Source: Mycolicibacterium fortuitum subsp. fortuitum (GTDB taxonomy: Bacteria > Actinomycetota > Actinomycetes > Mycobacteriales > Mycobacteriaceae). From it: a DNA stretch of 64,000 nucleotides. The stretch spans positions 3,286,001-3,350,000 of the forward strand of contig NZ_AP025518.1 of the NCBI RefSeq assembly GCF_022179545.1, written 5' to 3'. The position numbers were made by a program, and so were the translations under genes. Shown here piece by piece: positions 1 through 8,263 of the stretch; the first letter of the stretch is position 1; the number at the start of each line of letters is the position of its first letter. The notes beneath the pieces are model-generated. The model ran no database searches. It saw only the letters and a list, made by a program, of their open reading frames with translations, and was not told the DNA's origin.

Positions 1-581
1 CGACGGCCTACGGCGACATCGGCAAATGGATGCTGGAGCCCGACGGTCAGATCTCTGATTACGGTGGGCTGCCGTACGGCGGCAGAACGGTCCTGGAACC
101 GGTCAACGTCATCATCGTCGACCCGACCTCCACATCAGCCACCGAGGCCGAGCGCAAGCTCAACAACGTGATGTTCTGGTCCGGTTTTCCGGCCCAGCCG
201 ATTCACAGCACCGGATTTCGAGGCACGATCGATGACGTGACGTACGGGCAGCAGCCCGCTGGCCTACTTCTGGGCTACTCCGACAACTTCTTCCTGTTCC
301 CGAACAATCACGGCCGCATCTTCGGGCCTGACCCTGTGGAATCCAGTGCCGGGTATGTCTGGAGCGGCTCGTTCAGCACCGAACAGTTCGTCATCTACGA
401 CCTGCTCCCCAGGCACGCGTATGTCTCATCGAATCTGGCCCGCAGTGCTCTGGCGATGCGGCTCATCGCGAGCGGCCGGGCGACATACGGCGGCATGGTC
501 GCGCTGGATAATTCGTACAACACCGCCACCACCACGACCGGCGACCATGACGGCTACGCGGTGGTCATCGTCTTGAAATAG
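1..581 (+). CDS. Partial hypothetical secreted-type protein (5' end outside window)
   Basis: The reading frame is open from base 3, so only the last 192 residues are visible and the true start lies upstream. The visible part is rich in Gly, Tyr, Ser and Thr, has no cysteine or obvious catalytic motif, and ends with a hydrophobic strand-like tail (VVIVLK). Composition suggests an extracytoplasmic beta-rich mycobacterial protein, but I do not recognise the family. A segment starting VNVIIVDP and one with repeated Thr (TATTTTGDHDG) are the most distinctive features. It stops with TAG at 579-581. Confidence 0.7.
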   Translation, partial: TAYGDIGKWMLEPDGQISDYGGLPYGGRTVLEPVNVIIVDPTSTSATEAERKLNNVMFWSGFPAQPIHSTGFRGTIDDVTYGQQPAGLLLGYSDNFFLFPNNHGRIFGPDPVESSAGYVWSGSFSTEQFVIYDLLPRHAYVSSNLARSALAMRLIASGRATYGGMVALDNSYNTATTTTGDHDGYAVVIVLK

Positions 582-728
582 GCCTGCTACGTCGCTTCGC
601 CGGCACGTTCGCACCGAAACACGACCGCCGCCTCGACGATGCGGGAACACTCTTGGGCATGACGATGGCACAGGATGTCGAAGCCGAACGAGCGGCATTG
701 ACCGAGTCGTGGCTGCCGTGAGGTTGCG

Positions 729-1592
729 GTGATCGTCGACGAGGAGCTCGACTCCCTCTACCGTGTCCGGCCCGAAGAGTTCACCGCGCGCCGCAAGGAG
801 CTTGCGGCCGCAGCAAGGAAGCGTGGTGATGCCGAGGCGGCCAAGGTGATCGCCGCGGCTCGACGCCCGACGACGGCCGCGTGGGTGGTGAATCTCCTCG
901 CACTGACCGACGCCACTGTTCGCCCGAAACTGTCCGACTTACATGAAGCGCTGCGCGCCGCGCACGCGGCCATGGATGGGCAACGCATCCGCGAGCTGTC
1001 CACAGCGCAACGGGTACTTGTGCAGGATCTGGCACGGGCCGGGTTCGCGGCCGCAGAGTTATCTGATCCGACAGCCGCTTTGCGCGACGACGTCACCGGC
1101 ACGCTCCAGGCGGCGATCGCCGATCCCGAGGTCACCGCGCGTTTGGGGCGGCTCGCCCGAGCCGAGGAGTGGTCGGGGTTCGGTGATTTTGGAGTGTCGT
1201 CCGCAGTGATCACCCGCACCCGTTCGGATGCCGGGTCCGCCACGGCCGCGAGCCCACCACCGGCGAACGAACCATCGCCCGCAGACACCGCCGCGATCGA
1301 GGAGGCCCGACGCCGGCGTGAGGCCGCCTCCTCCGAAGTGGACAGAGCACGCTCCGCACACGACGACGCGATCGCCGCCGTGAAAGAGCGGCGGGCGCAG
1401 GTCGCGAGCGCGCGGCGGCACTACGAGAAACTGCTCGAAACTCTCGCCGCCGCCGAACATCAGCTCGAGGCGGCAGACGCGGAACTCGACCACGCACAGC
1501 GAGCCGCAGATCAGTTGCAGGACGGATTGCGAACGGCCGAAGCAGTTCTCACACAGGCAGAATCGCAGTTGGCCGAGTTCACCAGCGATTGA
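729..1592 (+). CDS. Conserved actinobacterial coiled-coil protein of unknown function
   Basis: A 287-residue protein read from GTG at 729. The N-terminal block (LYRVRPEEFTARRKEL, then RRPTTAAWVVNLL) is a signature I associate with a conserved actinobacterial hypothetical family. Residues about 185-285 are Ala/Glu/Arg rich with heptad spacing, so a long coiled coil is likely. There is no signal peptide or membrane segment, so it is probably cytoplasmic. The gene lies 8 nt after the stop of a short unexplained open frame (584-721). Function is unknown; a scaffold or nucleoid role would be a guess. Confidence 0.8.
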   Translation: MIVDEELDSLYRVRPEEFTARRKELAAAARKRGDAEAAKVIAAARRPTTAAWVVNLLALTDATVRPKLSDLHEALRAAHAAMDGQRIRELSTAQRVLVQDLARAGFAAAELSDPTAALRDDVTGTLQAAIADPEVTARLGRLARAEEWSGFGDFGVSSAVITRTRSDAGSATAASPPPANEPSPADTAAIEEARRRREAASSEVDRARSAHDDAIAAVKERRAQVASARRHYEKLLETLAAAEHQLEAADAELDHAQRAADQLQDGLRTAEAVLTQAESQLAEFTSD

Positions 1593-1836
1593 CGATGCGC
1601 CACCCGTTCGGCCACAGCGTCGACTCGACGCGGTGCCTGCGTGCGCTCCTCGGGAATGCGCCCGACCGAAACCGAACACCGACCGCGCCCCACGCCGACA
1701 GCCGCGCGCATTCGGCCGGCCGACCCCGGCCATAGGTGGGTGGGCGGCTGGATAGTTCCTCCGGGCCGTGGGCGTTCCCACCGGAAGGCAAGTCATTCGA
1801 CCTGTCTTCTTCAGTGCGGCCCTCAGGAGGAACACC

Positions 1837-2748
1837 ATGAGTTTGGACAACATCTCACGACTCGGCAGTCCGGTCGACGAGTTGGTTCCGTCGCGTTATG
1901 CGGTCTCAGTTGGCGATATCGAGGTCCTGGTGATCAGCGACGGCGTGCTGCCGATCACCGCCTCGACGTTGGCCACCAATGTCGAGCCGACCGAATTGGC
2001 GGGCTGGCTCGGCGATAATTTCTTGCCACCAGAGGTAGTGGACTGGCCGCTGAACATCGTCGTGGTCCGCAGCGGTGAGCAGACGATTCTCGTCGACGCC
2101 GGGCTCGGGCTGGAGTTTCCGGACTTCCCCCGAGCCGGTCAGACGGTCCAGCGACTGGAAGCTGCCGGTGTCGACCTCGGTTCGGTGACGGACGTGGTTC
2201 TGACCCACATGCACATGGACCATGTCGGCGGATTGATCACCGAGGGGGTGAAGGAACGGCTGCGGCCGGACCTGCGGGTCCACGCAGCGGCTGCCGAGGC
2301 CGAGTTCTGGGAGGCGCCCGATTTCTCCCGCACCGTCATGCCGCAGCCGATCCCGGATGTGCTTCGGAGGGTCGCTTCGCAATTCTTGAACGACTACCGG
2401 GGCCAGTTGCGCACGTTCGAGTCGGAGTACGAGGTGGCGCCGGGCGTCCTGGTCACCCGCACCGGCGGTCACACCCCCGGCCACAGCGTGGTCCGGCTGG
2501 CGTCCGGGGGCGAGAAGCTGACGTTCGCCGGTGACGCCGTGTTCGCGCCCGGATTCGACAATCCCGAGTGGCAGAACGGTTTTGAACACGACCCTGAGGA
2601 AGCTGCCAGGGTTCGCGTCGAGCTTCTGCGCGAGTTGGCGGCGACGGGAGAATCGCTGGTCGCCACCCATCTGCCGTTCCCCTCGGTCTGCCATGTGGCC
2701 ACCGCCGGTGATGCCTTCCGGTGCGTGCCTGCGGTCTGGGATTACTGA
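1837..2748 (+). CDS. MBL-fold metallo-hydrolase
   Basis: A 303-residue metallo-beta-lactamase-fold hydrolase. The zinc motif THMHMDHVGG (HxHxDH) sits near residue 125, followed by a GGHTPGHS histidine motif near 210, a GDAVF aspartate motif, and a final ATHLPFP histidine. The start at 1837 is chosen because AGGAGG at 1825-1830 lies 6 nt upstream; the frame is open further upstream without a ribosome site. The family includes lactonases, glyoxalases and methyl-parathion-hydrolase-like enzymes, and the substrate cannot be read from sequence. A strong hairpin follows the stop, so it is probably monocistronic. Confidence 0.88.
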   Translation: MSLDNISRLGSPVDELVPSRYAVSVGDIEVLVISDGVLPITASTLATNVEPTELAGWLGDNFLPPEVVDWPLNIVVVRSGEQTILVDAGLGLEFPDFPRAGQTVQRLEAAGVDLGSVTDVVLTHMHMDHVGGLITEGVKERLRPDLRVHAAAAEAEFWEAPDFSRTVMPQPIPDVLRRVASQFLNDYRGQLRTFESEYEVAPGVLVTRTGGHTPGHSVVRLASGGEKLTFAGDAVFAPGFDNPEWQNGFEHDPEEAARVRVELLRELAATGESLVATHLPFPSVCHVATAGDAFRCVPAVWDY

Positions 2749-2764
2749 CCGTCTGCCGAGATCG

Positions 2765-2792
2765 GCCGGCGTTCTCCCCGGAGAGCGCCGGC
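2765..2792 (+). terminator. Hairpin terminator after the MBL hydrolase gene
   Basis: GCCGGCG at 2765-2771 pairs with CGCCGGC at 2786-2792, and the interior continues to pair (TCTCC with GGAGA), giving a nearly perfect stem of about 13 bp that starts 17 nt after the stop at 2748. There is no U-tract, as is common for mycobacterial hairpins. Confidence 0.6.
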
Positions 2793-2833
2793 TGGTCAAC
2801 GACACGGGGCGGCGATGCCGACCTGGCCCGGTT

Positions 2834-2851
2834 TTTGACTTACACGTCAAA
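2834..2851. promoter_or_regulatory. Perfect palindrome TTTGAC-N6-GTCAAA
   Basis: TTTGAC (2834-2839) and GTCAAA (2846-2851) form a perfect 6-6-6 inverted repeat between the MBL gene terminator and the small secreted protein gene starting 145 nt downstream. The shape fits a dimeric regulator such as TetR, MerR or GntR. No regulator gene is adjacent, so the cognate protein is unknown. Confidence 0.4.
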
Positions 2852-2995
2852 CTTCAAGGCGGCGTTGGACTTTGTGGCCAGCGAAGTTTCGTTTTCCACC
2901 CGCGACATGCGAGCAACTGCGAACATGAGCAACAGCGGTACGACACCGGCAAATGTCGCGCCGATTGGTCTGAGTCCCGAATGAAGGAGTGGATG

Positions 2996-3340
2996 ATGCG
3001 GTCGATGATGAATTCTGAGCTACGAAGGGCGCTGACGAGAGCTGTGGTGGCGGCAGCCTCCGGGATGGCCGTGTTGGGCGCGGTGATTCCAGCGAGCATG
3101 ACGGCCGTCGCCTCGGCGGCGCCCAAAGTGCCCGTGGCACTCGATTCCCCCAACAACCCGGACGATCCGGCGTGCGCGACGGAGGGATGGAATCCAGCCT
3201 GTTGGGGCGGCATGTACGACCAGTCGCCGGACGACGGAATCCCCGGCGACAACGCCGCGGAGGGAGGCATCCCCGCCCCCGCGATGGTGCCGAACGTCGA
3301 CGGGTCGATGAGCCCTCCCGGCACACCTGGAGCCATCTAG
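2996..3340 (+). CDS. Small secreted hypothetical protein
   Basis: A 114-residue protein with an N-terminal export signal: basic start (MRSMMNSELRRALTR), a hydrophobic Ala/Val/Met stretch to about residue 40, and an Ala-Ser-Ala-Ala cleavage area. The mature part is short, acidic and Pro/Gly rich, with two cysteines (PACATEGWNPACWGG) that could form a disulfide. The start at 2996 follows AAGGAG (2984-2989) at 6 nt spacing; ATG at 2981, 2993 and 3005 are in the same frame. Function is unknown; it resembles the many small mycobacterial secreted proteins. Confidence 0.72.
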   Translation: MRSMMNSELRRALTRAVVAAASGMAVLGAVIPASMTAVASAAPKVPVALDSPNNPDDPACATEGWNPACWGGMYDQSPDDGIPGDNAAEGGIPAPAMVPNVDGSMSPPGTPGAI

Positions 3341-3524
3341 TACCCAAGCGCCGACCCCGGTCGACGCATGCCAAAAGGCGCGGCGCTCTTCAGATGGCGT
3401 AATCCAGGACGACGCCCAAGCGTGGAAGTTCGGTCAGGAACGACGCTCCCCTCTTGACCGCGGGCCCGGCTATCGCCTCGAGTATCGCGGCTACCCTACC
3501 CATATAGTTCATCCTTTTCTGTAT

Positions 3525-3535
3525 TCAGAATCTGA
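3525..3535. promoter_or_regulatory. Candidate CmtR-type operator
   Basis: TCAGA-A-TCTGA is a perfect 11-bp palindrome, inside a wider imperfect one, lying in an AT-rich patch that ends 15 nt before the ATG of the ArsR/CmtR-like gene. Autoregulation at such a site is typical of ArsR-type metal sensors. Confidence 0.45.
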
Positions 3536-3550
3536 TGTACTTTCATATTC

Positions 3551-3880
3551 ATGGAAACGCTGACGCAGGTCGCGGTATTGGCTCGGTTCGGTCATGCGCT
3601 GTCTGATCAAACTCGGTCCAAGATCCTGCTGGCGCTCAAGGACGCCCCGGGGTATCCGGCCGACCTGGCCGAAGCGGCGGGTGTATCCCGGCAGAGCATG
3701 TCCAATCACCTTGCCTGCCTGCGTGGTTGCGGCCTGGTGGTAGCAGTCCCCGAAGGCCGGCGCACGCGCTATGAAATCGCCGATCCCAAACTGGCGCATG
3801 CGCTCGACGATCTGCTGCACGTGGTGCTGGCCGCAGATTCCGAGCATTGCCCCAACGCCGCATCCGAAGGGTGCTGCTGA
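3551..3880 (+). CDS. ArsR/SmtB metal sensor, CmtR-like
   Basis: A 109-residue winged-helix repressor. The recognition helix region reads VSRQSMSNHLACLRGCGLVV, with Cys56 and Cys60 placed as the Cys57/Cys61 metal ligands of the M. tuberculosis Cd/Pb sensor CmtR. Cys100 in the C-terminal tail matches CmtR Cys102, and Cys108-Cys109 are extra. I infer a CmtR-like sensor of soft metals such as Cd(II) or Pb(II). Its stop codon overlaps the start of a cation transporter gene by 1 nt (TGATG), so the two are translationally coupled and the transporter is the likely target. Confidence 0.87.
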   Translation: METLTQVAVLARFGHALSDQTRSKILLALKDAPGYPADLAEAAGVSRQSMSNHLACLRGCGLVVAVPEGRRTRYEIADPKLAHALDDLLHVVLAADSEHCPNAASEGCC

Positions 3881-4518
3881 TGGCTTCTGGCGTCCGGTAT
3901 TCCGGTGCGCGCCCGTCTCCGGCGAGGCGGGCGCGGCTGCACCGACGGATCCGATGGTTCGTCGCCGCCACCATCGCCTACAACATCATCGAGTCGATCG
4001 TCGCGATCGGCGAAGGCACGCGAGTGTCGTCGACCGCACTGATCGGCTTCGGACTCGACTCCGTGATCGAGGTCTCCTCGGCGGCTGCGGTCGCCTGGCA
4101 ATTCTCGAGCCCCGACCCCGAGGCCCGAGAGAAGGCAGCGCTACGGGTCATTGCGGTGTCGTTCTTTGCACTGGCCGGTTACGTCACAGTCGAAGCTGTC
4201 CGGTCGCTCGCGGGCGCCACCGAAGCCCGGCATTCTTCGATCGGCATCGCGCTGACAGCGGTGAGTCTGGTGATCATGCCGGCTCTGTCGTGGGCTCAGC
4301 GTCGCGCCGGTCGTGAACTCGGCTCCCGTTCGGCGGTTGCCGATTCCAAGCAGACGCTGTTGTGCACCTACCTGTCCGCGGTGGTCTTGGCAGGCCTGGT
4401 CGTCAACAGCCTGCTCGGCTGGACTTGGGCCGATCCAATCGCTGCACTCATTCTTGCCGGCGTCGCCGTCAACGAAGGACGCGAGGCCTGGCGCGGCGAA
4501 ACCTGTTGTGCAGGATGA
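3880..4518 (+). CDS. Cation transporter, CDF-like membrane protein
   Basis: A 212-residue integral membrane protein with about five or six hydrophobic helices. The helix segment GFGLDSVIEVSSA resembles the metal-binding helix of cation-diffusion-facilitator relatives, with Asp and Glu ligands. It lacks the C-terminal cytoplasmic metallochaperone-like domain of full CDF proteins. It starts at ATG 3880, sharing one base with the stop of the CmtR-like gene. I infer efflux of the metal sensed by that repressor. The C terminus carries a Cys pair (ETCCAG) that could bind soft metals. Confidence 0.83.
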   Translation: MASGVRYSGARPSPARRARLHRRIRWFVAATIAYNIIESIVAIGEGTRVSSTALIGFGLDSVIEVSSAAAVAWQFSSPDPEAREKAALRVIAVSFFALAGYVTVEAVRSLAGATEARHSSIGIALTAVSLVIMPALSWAQRRAGRELGSRSAVADSKQTLLCTYLSAVVLAGLVVNSLLGWTWADPIAALILAGVAVNEGREAWRGETCCAG

Positions 4519-4536
4519 CCAACCGAGGAGATGACC

Positions 4537-5148
4537 ATGGCCGTATCCGCACTGATTCTCTACTGCATCTTCGCCGTGCTGGGGTTTGGTTGGCGAAGCT
4601 GGGTCCAGTACCGCCAGACGGGGTCGACCGGGTTTCGTGGGATCAACGGTAGCCCGGGCTCACTGGAATGGTTGGCCGGTGTCGGATTCATCGTGGCGAT
4701 CGTTGCCGGCGTCGTCGCGCCCCTGCTCCAAATGCTCGGGTACCTCGCGCCGATCCCCTTTCTCCACGCTTCATGGATCCAAGCGATGGGAACTGCGCTC
4801 GCTGTCACCGGGATTGCCGCCACGGTCTACGCACAGTTGGACATGGGTGAATCGTGGCGTATCGGTGTCGACCCCAGTGAGACAACAACATTGGTGCGAC
4901 ATGGGGTTTTCGGGCTGGTGCGCAACCCGATCTTTTCCGCCATGGTCGTCTTCGCCGGCGGTATCACGCTCATGACACCGAATGCGGTGGCGCTGTTGGC
5001 TTTCGTCATATTGTCGGCCACCATCGAACTCCAGGTCCGGATCGTGGAAGAGCCCTACCTTCTGAGCACCCACGGTCAGGCTTATCGTGACTACTGCGTG
5101 GCCGTCGGACGATTCGTGCCCGGTGTGGGACGTTACGTCACACGTTGA
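4537..5148 (+). CDS. Isoprenylcysteine carboxyl methyltransferase (ICMT)-like membrane protein
   Basis: A 203-residue membrane methyltransferase-like protein. Four hydrophobic segments precede a conserved C-terminal block: LVRHGVFGLVRNPIFSA, then EEPYLLSTHGQAYRDYC. The RNPIF and EEPYL motifs define the ICMT/PEMT superfamily that uses S-adenosylmethionine at the membrane. ATG 4537 is preferred because GAGGAG (4525-4530) lies 6 nt upstream; ATG 4531 would leave no spacing. It follows the cation transporter by 18 nt, so it is probably the third gene of the metal-response operon. The acceptor is unknown. Its 3' end overlaps the convergent tautomerase gene by 11 bp. Confidence 0.85.
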   Translation: MAVSALILYCIFAVLGFGWRSWVQYRQTGSTGFRGINGSPGSLEWLAGVGFIVAIVAGVVAPLLQMLGYLAPIPFLHASWIQAMGTALAVTGIAATVYAQLDMGESWRIGVDPSETTTLVRHGVFGLVRNPIFSAMVVFAGGITLMTPNAVALLAFVILSATIELQVRIVEEPYLLSTHGQAYRDYCVAVGRFVPGVGRYVTR

Positions 5149-5533
5149 CGTCGAAACCCAGGTCGACATCGCAGGCGGCCTGCCCGCCGCGAACGCCCCA
5201 GTTCTGCAACGGATGGTCCCGCAGCAGGATGGTCACGTGGTTCGGCGGGATGCCCAAGCCCTGAAGGCGGCTGACGATTTCCCGGTACAGGTTTCGCTTG
5301 GCCTGCACGGATCGACCAGAAAAACAGTCCACCGTCACGAGGGTGTAGAGCTCGGGCTGCGCAAGCTCCGGAGAACACGAGAACCTGTGAGGTTCATGGG
5401 ATAGCAGCCGAACGTGTTTGTCGCCGGCGGGAATGCGGAACGCGACCACCAGAGCATCGTGCACCGCATCGATGATCGCCACCTCGTCGGCCTCGCCGCA
5501 AGTCCGTCGTACTTCGATGAGAGTGCTGGGCAT
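5138..5533 (-). CDS. Tautomerase family protein
   Basis: A 131-residue protein read from ATG at 5533, giving the start MPSTLIEV. Pro after the initiator Met is the catalytic base of the tautomerase superfamily once Met is removed, which is why this start is chosen over the longer frame. The length is about twice that of 4-oxalocrotonate tautomerase monomers, as in MSAD/CHMI-like and MIF-like members. The C-terminal LRDHPLQNWGVRGGQ block matches a common actinobacterial tautomerase family. The substrate is unknown. Confidence 0.83.
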   Translation of the reverse strand: MPSTLIEVRRTCGEADEVAIIDAVHDALVVAFRIPAGDKHVRLLSHEPHRFSCSPELAQPELYTLVTVDCFSGRSVQAKRNLYREIVSRLQGLGIPPNHVTILLRDHPLQNWGVRGGQAACDVDLGFDVNV

Positions 5534-5609
5534 CCGGGAATCCTCACATACCGCGGACGGCGAAATCAGGCGAATTTCACGGCTTACCGGCCGTGCCGAC
5601 CGACCGACT

Positions 5610-5646
5610 GTGGGTCCCAGCCCGGACATGCCCGACTGGGACCCAC
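5610..5646 (-). terminator. Hairpin terminator after the PepD-like protease gene
   Basis: GTGGGTCCCAG (5610-5620) and CTGGGACCCAC (5636-5646) form a perfect 11-bp stem with a 15-nt loop that can itself partly pair. It lies 16 nt beyond the protease stop codon on the minus strand and before the tautomerase gene start. Confidence 0.65.
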
Positions 5647-5661
5647 TGAAGGCTTCTACCG

Positions 5662-7137
5662 TTATGCCTCGACCTGGCCAAGAGTGACATCCACGGTCCG
5701 GGACGCGCCGGACGGATCCTCATAGGTCAACGTGACGTTGTCACCAGGTGCCTTTGATCTCACGGCGGCGATCAGCGCGTCAGGACCGTCGATCACCCGG
5801 TTGTCGACTTTGGTGATCACGGCGCCATTGGGTAGGCCAGCGGCCGCTGCCGGGCCCCCGGCGACCACACCGGCGACCGCTGCGCCGTTGTTCGCATCAC
5901 TACCGGAAAGCTGGACACCGAGAGAGGCGTGCTGGACCGTTCCCGTCGAAACCAGTTCGTCGGCAATGCGTTTGGCCTGATCCACCGGAATCGCGAAGCC
6001 CAGGCCGATCGAACCGGCCTGCCCACCGCCCTGCGAACCCTGGCCACCGCCCAACGATGCGATCGCCGAGTTCACCCCAATGAGGTCACCGTTCATGTCG
6101 ACCAGAGCACCTCCGGAGTTACCGGGGTTGATCGCAGCATCGGTCTGGATGGCGCTCATCACCGAATGCTGCCCGCTCTGCTCGTCACCAGTCGCGACCG
6201 GACGGTCGAGCGCGCTGATGATGCCGGTGGTCACCGTCCCCTGCAGGCCTAGGGGCGAACCCACTGCCACGACGTTCTGTCCGACCTTCAGGTCTTTCGA
6301 GGAACCGATCGTGATCGGCGTCAGCCCAGAGACGTTCTGCGCCTTAACCACCGCGAGATCGTCGTCCGGATCCGTGCCGACCACGGTGAACGGCACCGTG
6401 CGCCCGTCGGACATCGTCACGGTCGCCTGCATTGCTCCGCTGGTCCGGCCGGAGGTCCTGGCCGAGGGTCCATCGGGCGAATACTGGTCATCGCCAGGGA
6501 ACTGTCCGCCCGGAAACAGGCCACGCGGAATTCCGGGGAACCGGCCGCCCGGTGCGCCCTGTGCAGCCAGTGGTCCCTGACCACCTGCACCGCGGGCCGC
6601 GGTGGCCACGACATGGTTGTTGGTGAGGATCAGGCCATCTTCGCTGAGCACGATTCCGGACCCTTCCTCGCGGCCCTGCCCGGTCTCGATCTGCAGCTTC
6701 ACCACACTGGGCAACACCTTGGCAGAGACCTGTTCGACCGATCCGGCCGGTGCAGACCCCTTCGGCTGCGCCTGGACCGGGCCTGCGCCGGGCGAGGGCA
6801 AGCCGGTGCGGCCGGCGGCCGGGGCCTGTGCGACAGTGGCCGGTTTGCCGGCCTGGTCCACCACTGCAACTGCTGCAACCGCACCGGTAGCCATGGCCAC
6901 CGCGGCCGTGCCGGCAACAAGCACACCGACCCGGGACTTCTTCTTAGGCTCCGCCACTTCGTGAATCACGGGTGCATCGAGCTTGTGGGTCATCTCGGGA
7001 TGAAGCCCGTACGGTGGGGACGGCTGCTGATAACCGGTCCGGCTCCACGGGCTCGGAGTTGAATTGTGTTGATCAGACCCGTGTTTGGCCCATTCACGGT
7101 TGCTACTCTGCGGTGACATACCAGACCATTGATTCAT
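5662..7137 (-). CDS. pepD: HtrA-family serine protease with PDZ domain, PepD-like
   Basis: A 491-residue membrane-anchored protease. A Pro/Ser/Gln-rich cytoplasmic N-terminus (about 1-85) precedes one transmembrane helix (GVLVAGTAAVAMATGAVAAV). The trypsin-like domain follows, with His in LTNNHVV, Asp in DPDDDLAVV and Ser in NPGNSGGAL, and then a PDZ domain ending with RSKAPGDNVTL. The order and C-terminus closely follow M. tuberculosis PepD (Rv0983), a periplasmic envelope-stress protease/chaperone. A Gly/Pro/Phe-rich insert (GGRFPGIPRG area) enlarges the loop after the catalytic His. The start at 7137 (MNQWSG) is a choice; the frame continues to 7263. No mprAB-like genes are adjacent. Confidence 0.88.
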   Translation of the reverse strand: MNQWSGMSPQSSNREWAKHGSDQHNSTPSPWSRTGYQQPSPPYGLHPEMTHKLDAPVIHEVAEPKKKSRVGVLVAGTAAVAMATGAVAAVAVVDQAGKPATVAQAPAAGRTGLPSPGAGPVQAQPKGSAPAGSVEQVSAKVLPSVVKLQIETGQGREEGSGIVLSEDGLILTNNHVVATAARGAGGQGPLAAQGAPGGRFPGIPRGLFPGGQFPGDDQYSPDGPSARTSGRTSGAMQATVTMSDGRTVPFTVVGTDPDDDLAVVKAQNVSGLTPITIGSSKDLKVGQNVVAVGSPLGLQGTVTTGIISALDRPVATGDEQSGQHSVMSAIQTDAAINPGNSGGALVDMNGDLIGVNSAIASLGGGQGSQGGGQAGSIGLGFAIPVDQAKRIADELVSTGTVQHASLGVQLSGSDANNGAAVAGVVAGGPAAAAGLPNGAVITKVDNRVIDGPDALIAAVRSKAPGDNVTLTYEDPSGASRTVDVTLGQVEA

Positions 7138-7272
7138 TCCCGCTGCTTCTCCCTCTGCGACACCGACATATGTGCGCCGCGGCGGCGCCTGCCTAGATAG
7201 TGCAGATCCGTACTGAGGGTTTGCTGAGAGTGAGCTCGGTGCTGGCCAAGACTTGTCTGACACGCGAAAGTG

Positions 7273-7836
7273 CTACTGCCGCAGGAATGTCCCCAGCCTT
7301 GCCGTCGCCAGGACCTGCTGGGCGTTGAATTGCTCAAACGTGGTCACAGGCACGAAGCCGAGCCGGTGGGCGAGGCGAAGTGCCGCCTGGTTTGCCAACT
7401 GGGTGACGATGATGATCGGTTGGTCGGCCAGTTGCTGTGCAGTGCAACGCAGTAACGCGCGAGCCGCTTCCGTCGCAAAGCCCTGTCCCCAAGCTTCGGC
7501 GCGAAAGACGTAGCTGAGTTCGAGCTCGCAGCCGCCCTCATGGAGATGGCCGGGCAGTTCCGGGCCACGCCGACTGAGCGTCACCATGCCCAGCATCACA
7601 TCAGTTTTCTTGTCGGCGACGACATAGCAACCGTCGGCGGCCAACAGGGTTGCCGCACCCACTGCCGCGACGGCAGCCCGCACGTCTGCTTCCGGGCGAG
7701 GGCCGCCGAGGAAGCGGCGCACCTCCCCTGCGGTCTGCGTCTCAATCAGCCCCTCGGCGTCGTCGTCCCTACCCTTACGCAGGTGCACCCGGTCGGCATC
7801 GATACTGGCGACAGTGAGCATCGACTCATCTTCCAT
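7273..7836 (-). CDS. GNAT family N-acetyltransferase
   Basis: A 187-residue acetyltransferase of the RimJ/RimL-like GNAT type. The core shows LSYVFRAEAWGQGFATEAARAL, where the GQGFATEA segment is the acetyl-CoA pyrophosphate loop, followed by NQAALRLAHRLGFVPV, the usual C-terminal motif. Start choices are ATG 7836 (MEDES) or ATG 7821 (MLTV), the second with GGAAG upstream. It lies 16 nt after the rpf stop on the same strand and may be co-transcribed with it. The acetyl acceptor is unknown. Confidence 0.82.
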   Translation of the reverse strand: MEDESMLTVASIDADRVHLRKGRDDDAEGLIETQTAGEVRRFLGGPRPEADVRAAVAAVGAATLLAADGCYVVADKKTDVMLGMVTLSRRGPELPGHLHEGGCELELSYVFRAEAWGQGFATEAARALLRCTAQQLADQPIIIVTQLANQAALRLAHRLGFVPVTTFEQFNAQQVLATARLGTFLRQ

Positions 7837-7852
7837 GCGCGCGATGACGGGG

Positions 7853-8263
7853 TCAGGCAAGTGGATTGAGGACCAAGGTGCACAGGCGCGGCAGGCGCCC
7901 GATGGGGATCCAGGCCACCATTTGACGACATGTCCCGGTCGCCATGCCGATCGGTCCGCCGCAAACCGGCCAAGCACCGAGCCCCTGCGTCTGCAGCACG
8001 TTGCGCGCCACGCGGATCTGTTCCTCGCGGCTTGCCGCGGCAGGAGATCCTGTCCCCCCATGTGAGGTCCACGTTGCCGGGGTGAACTGCAGGCCACCGT
8101 AGAAGCCGTTGCCAGTGTCGGCCGCCCAGTTTCCACCCGATTCACACTGGGCCATCGCGTCCCAATTCGGCTCGGCGCCGGCGTTGGGGACCACCAGGAC
8201 CATCTGGGCCAGGGCGATCGCACCGGCGAACCCGAATACGGTGACGACCTTGCGCACGCGCAT
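7853..8263 (-). CDS. Resuscitation-promoting factor (Rpf)-like secreted transglycosylase
   Basis: A 136-residue protein with a signal peptide ([20 protein letters not shown], cleavage near NAGA-EP) and a single Rpf domain. Diagnostic blocks are [13 protein letters not shown] with catalytic Glu41, GLQFTPATW, and GAWPVCG, with the conserved Cys pair. Rpf proteins cleave peptidoglycan and stimulate regrowth of dormant cells. After WPVCG there is an unusual 30-residue tail rich in Ile, Leu, Pro and Cys, unlike the short ends of most Rpf proteins. The start follows AAGGGA at 6 nt. The length suits the short RpfC/D/E class. Confidence 0.88.
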   Translation of the reverse strand: MRVRKVVTVFGFAGAIALAQMVLVVPNAGAEPNWDAMAQCESGGNWAADTGNGFYGGLQFTPATWTSHGGTGSPAAASREEQIRVARNVLQTQGLGAWPVCGGPIGMATGTCRQMVAWIPIGRLPRLCTLVLNPLA

